A DNA stretch of 13,680 bases, from the NCBI GenBank assembly GCA_002428685.1, contig DIXL01000127.1:1-13680 (forward strand), written 5' to 3'. This document shows positions 12,534 through 13,680 of the stretch, piece after piece. The DNA is from Cloacimonetes bacterium UBA6081 (lineage in GTDB: Bacteria > Cloacimonadota > Cloacimonadia > Cloacimonadales > Cloacimonadaceae). The notes beneath the pieces were generated by a model that worked only from the letters and a program-made list of their open reading frames with translations, searched no databases and was not told the DNA's origin. Within the stretch, counting starts at the first letter, position 1. Each line of letters begins with the position of its first letter. Position numbers and translations under genes: made by a program.

Positions 12534-13646
12534 ATGAAATACGCACTATTTCTTGTCCCGTTGCTGATGCTGCTTTGCATTCCTGGCTTATTCGCCCAGA
12601 CTAATGAAATCAAGAGTGAGCCTGTTAGTATAGGTTCCAATACACATATCAACGAAGCCATGCAGATTCTGGAATCTTATACTATGAAAGACTATAAAAA
12701 GAAATTGATTAATCTCTCCAGTTACAATGGTTACATCAACATTCCTATTCATAATTTACCTTGGGAGAGGGCATTGGAATTAATCCTGCTCCAAAACAAT
12801 CTGACACGCACTGATCATGTTGGTTACATTGCGGTGGAAGATATTCCCAAACCTCCGGATGCTGATCCACCTATTGATCCACAGATCATTCAGGCCAAAA
12901 CCAAACAAGTAAGGATAAAAGCTGTGGCCATGCTGGCAGATCGTTCCTACCTGAAGTCCCTGGGTGTGGATTGGTCAACTGTGCTTAATGGAGAGGTAAC
13001 AATAAACGCAGGGTTCAGTGGTGCCTCGCAAGTATCATCGCTAATGAACCTTTCCGGTAGCGGATCCACCGATGTCGGAAAATACAGAGTGGATATAAAC
13101 ACTTTAATTAAAACCATGGAAACAAATCAAAAAGGCAACATTATTGCCCAGCCCAATTTATTGGTTACTTCTGGGAAACAGGGCTATATTCAGGTTGGCC
13201 AGGATATTTCCATTAAAACAGCGGATGAAGCAGGTAATACTACCGATGCCTTTTTTGCCACAGGAGTAATTCTGGATGTTCAGCCTACTATTGTTGTAGT
13301 GGATGGAGAAGAGCTGATTAATCTAAAGCTGAGTATCGAACGCTCCAGTGGAGTCCCCAATGCTGTTTCCACAGTGATTACCAAAAGCAAATCCATCACC
13401 GAACTGGTGCTGTATAACAACGAAGAGACAGTAATTGGCGGCCTGTTTGATACCGATGAAACGCATGTTCGTAGTGGTATCCCGTTTTTAAAAGACCTTC
13501 CCTGGTGGGTTCTCGGGATAAGGTATTTAACAGGCTACAACACCTTGGAAAAAAAGGACAGAGAGCTGGTCATTACTATCAAAGCCGAGATAGTGGACAG
13601 TGCTTTGGATAGATTGCGCAAATCTAAATTAGAAACCGAAAAATAG
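12534..13646 (+). CDS. pilQ: Short secretin (PilQ/GspD family), outer-membrane pore
   Basis: The protein has 370 residues from ATG 12534. A signal peptide MKYALFLVPLLMLLCIPGLFA is likely cleaved before Gln22. Residues about 45-95 match an STN-like N0 domain (YINIPIHNLPWERALELIL). From about 120 to 355 is the secretin C-domain: KQVRIKAVAMLADRS at its start, QPNLLVTSGKQGYIQVGQ, ETVIGGLF (298-305), the IPFLKDLPWW signature and ELVITIKAEIV near the end. Secretins form the gated ring through which the filament passes. At 370 residues it is far shorter than PilQ or GspD (about 600-750) and has neither AMIN domains nor a visible N1-N3 series, so the periplasmic vestibule should be small. The PilO-PilP fusion may partly compensate. 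It ends in a charged tail (RLRKSKLETEK), a possible pilotin or peptidoglycan contact. Confidence 0.9.
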   Translation: MKYALFLVPLLMLLCIPGLFAQTNEIKSEPVSIGSNTHINEAMQILESYTMKDYKKKLINLSSYNGYINIPIHNLPWERALELILLQNNLTRTDHVGYIAVEDIPKPPDADPPIDPQIIQAKTKQVRIKAVAMLADRSYLKSLGVDWSTVLNGEVTINAGFSGASQVSSLMNLSGSGSTDVGKYRVDINTLIKTMETNQKGNIIAQPNLLVTSGKQGYIQVGQDISIKTADEAGNTTDAFFATGVILDVQPTIVVVDGEELINLKLSIERSSGVPNAVSTVITKSKSITELVLYNNEETVIGGLFDTDETHVRSGIPFLKDLPWWVLGIRYLTGYNTLEKKDRELVITIKAEIVDSALDRLRKSKLETEK

Positions 13647-13648
13647 AT

Positions 13649-13680
13649 ATGAATATTCAGAAAGCAATCCCCTTTTGTCG
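13649..13680 (+). CDS. Start of a further gene, cut by the window edge
   Basis: ATG 13649 lies 2 bases after the secretin stop and opens MNIQKAIPFC before the window ends. Ten codons do not allow a family call. No strong ribosome site is visible, so translation may be coupled to the secretin gene. It is in a position to be part of the same operon. Confidence 0.4.
   Translation, partial: MNIQKAIPFC

Noticed and set aside
1..13680. CRISPR arrays, tRNA or rRNA genes, insertion sequences
   Set aside because: I saw no regularly spaced repeat array, no tRNA- or rRNA-like stretch and no transposase gene. Minus-strand open frames over the operon are shadows of the coding strand.

Overview
This window carries one gene cluster for a type IV pilus-like (type IV filament) machine, read entirely on the + strand. 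The closest fit is a member of the FCB group, probably Candidatus Cloacimonadota. That placement rests on recalled resemblance of the major-pilin N-terminus (MGTQQILLIVL...) to uncharacterised FCB-group proteins, on the moderate AT-rich composition, and on the fused alignment proteins. I could not test it by search, so it is an inference.

Layout. Bases 1-360 hold no convincing gene. They contain a 14-bp direct repeat, a textbook sigma-54 promoter (262-278) and a predicted transcript start near 289, where a 9-bp stem-loop begins at once. This promoter serves a small pilin-like gene (361-792). A 293-base gap follows, holding a weak stem-loop, a perfect 16-bp inverted repeat and a dispersed palindromic (REP/dRS3-like) element. 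From 1086 to the right edge the genes are packed with gaps of 21 bases or less, or overlaps, and look like one operon: pilC platform, pilB assembly ATPase, three minor-pilin-like genes (the third fused to a LamG-like domain), a membrane histidine-kinase-like protein with an H-box but no ATPase domain, a receiver plus cyclic-nucleotide-like-barrel protein, a PilT-family ATPase with an altered Asp box, a PilM-PilN-helical-repeat fusion, a PilO-PilP fusion, a short secretin (PilQ-like), and the first codons of another gene at the right edge.

How the parts fit. PilB powers assembly on PilC. The PilT-like protein may power retraction or may be regulatory. The PilMN and PilOP fusions span the inner membrane and periplasm and would connect to the secretin. 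The minor pilins plausibly form an initiation or tip complex that displays the LamG-like domain. The kinase-like/receiver pair lies between the minor pilins and pilT, so it may control the motor or filament post-translationally.

What is unusual. The major pilin-like protein and all three minor pilin-like proteins have no detectable prepilin leader. Their hydrophobic helix starts at residue 4-7, and the position corresponding to mature residue 5 is E or D in two of them. PilM, PilN, PilO and PilP are collapsed into two polypeptides. With the LamG fusion, the kinase lacking an ATPase domain and the GHPIE Asp box, this looks like a compact and divergent type IV filament system worth experimental attention.
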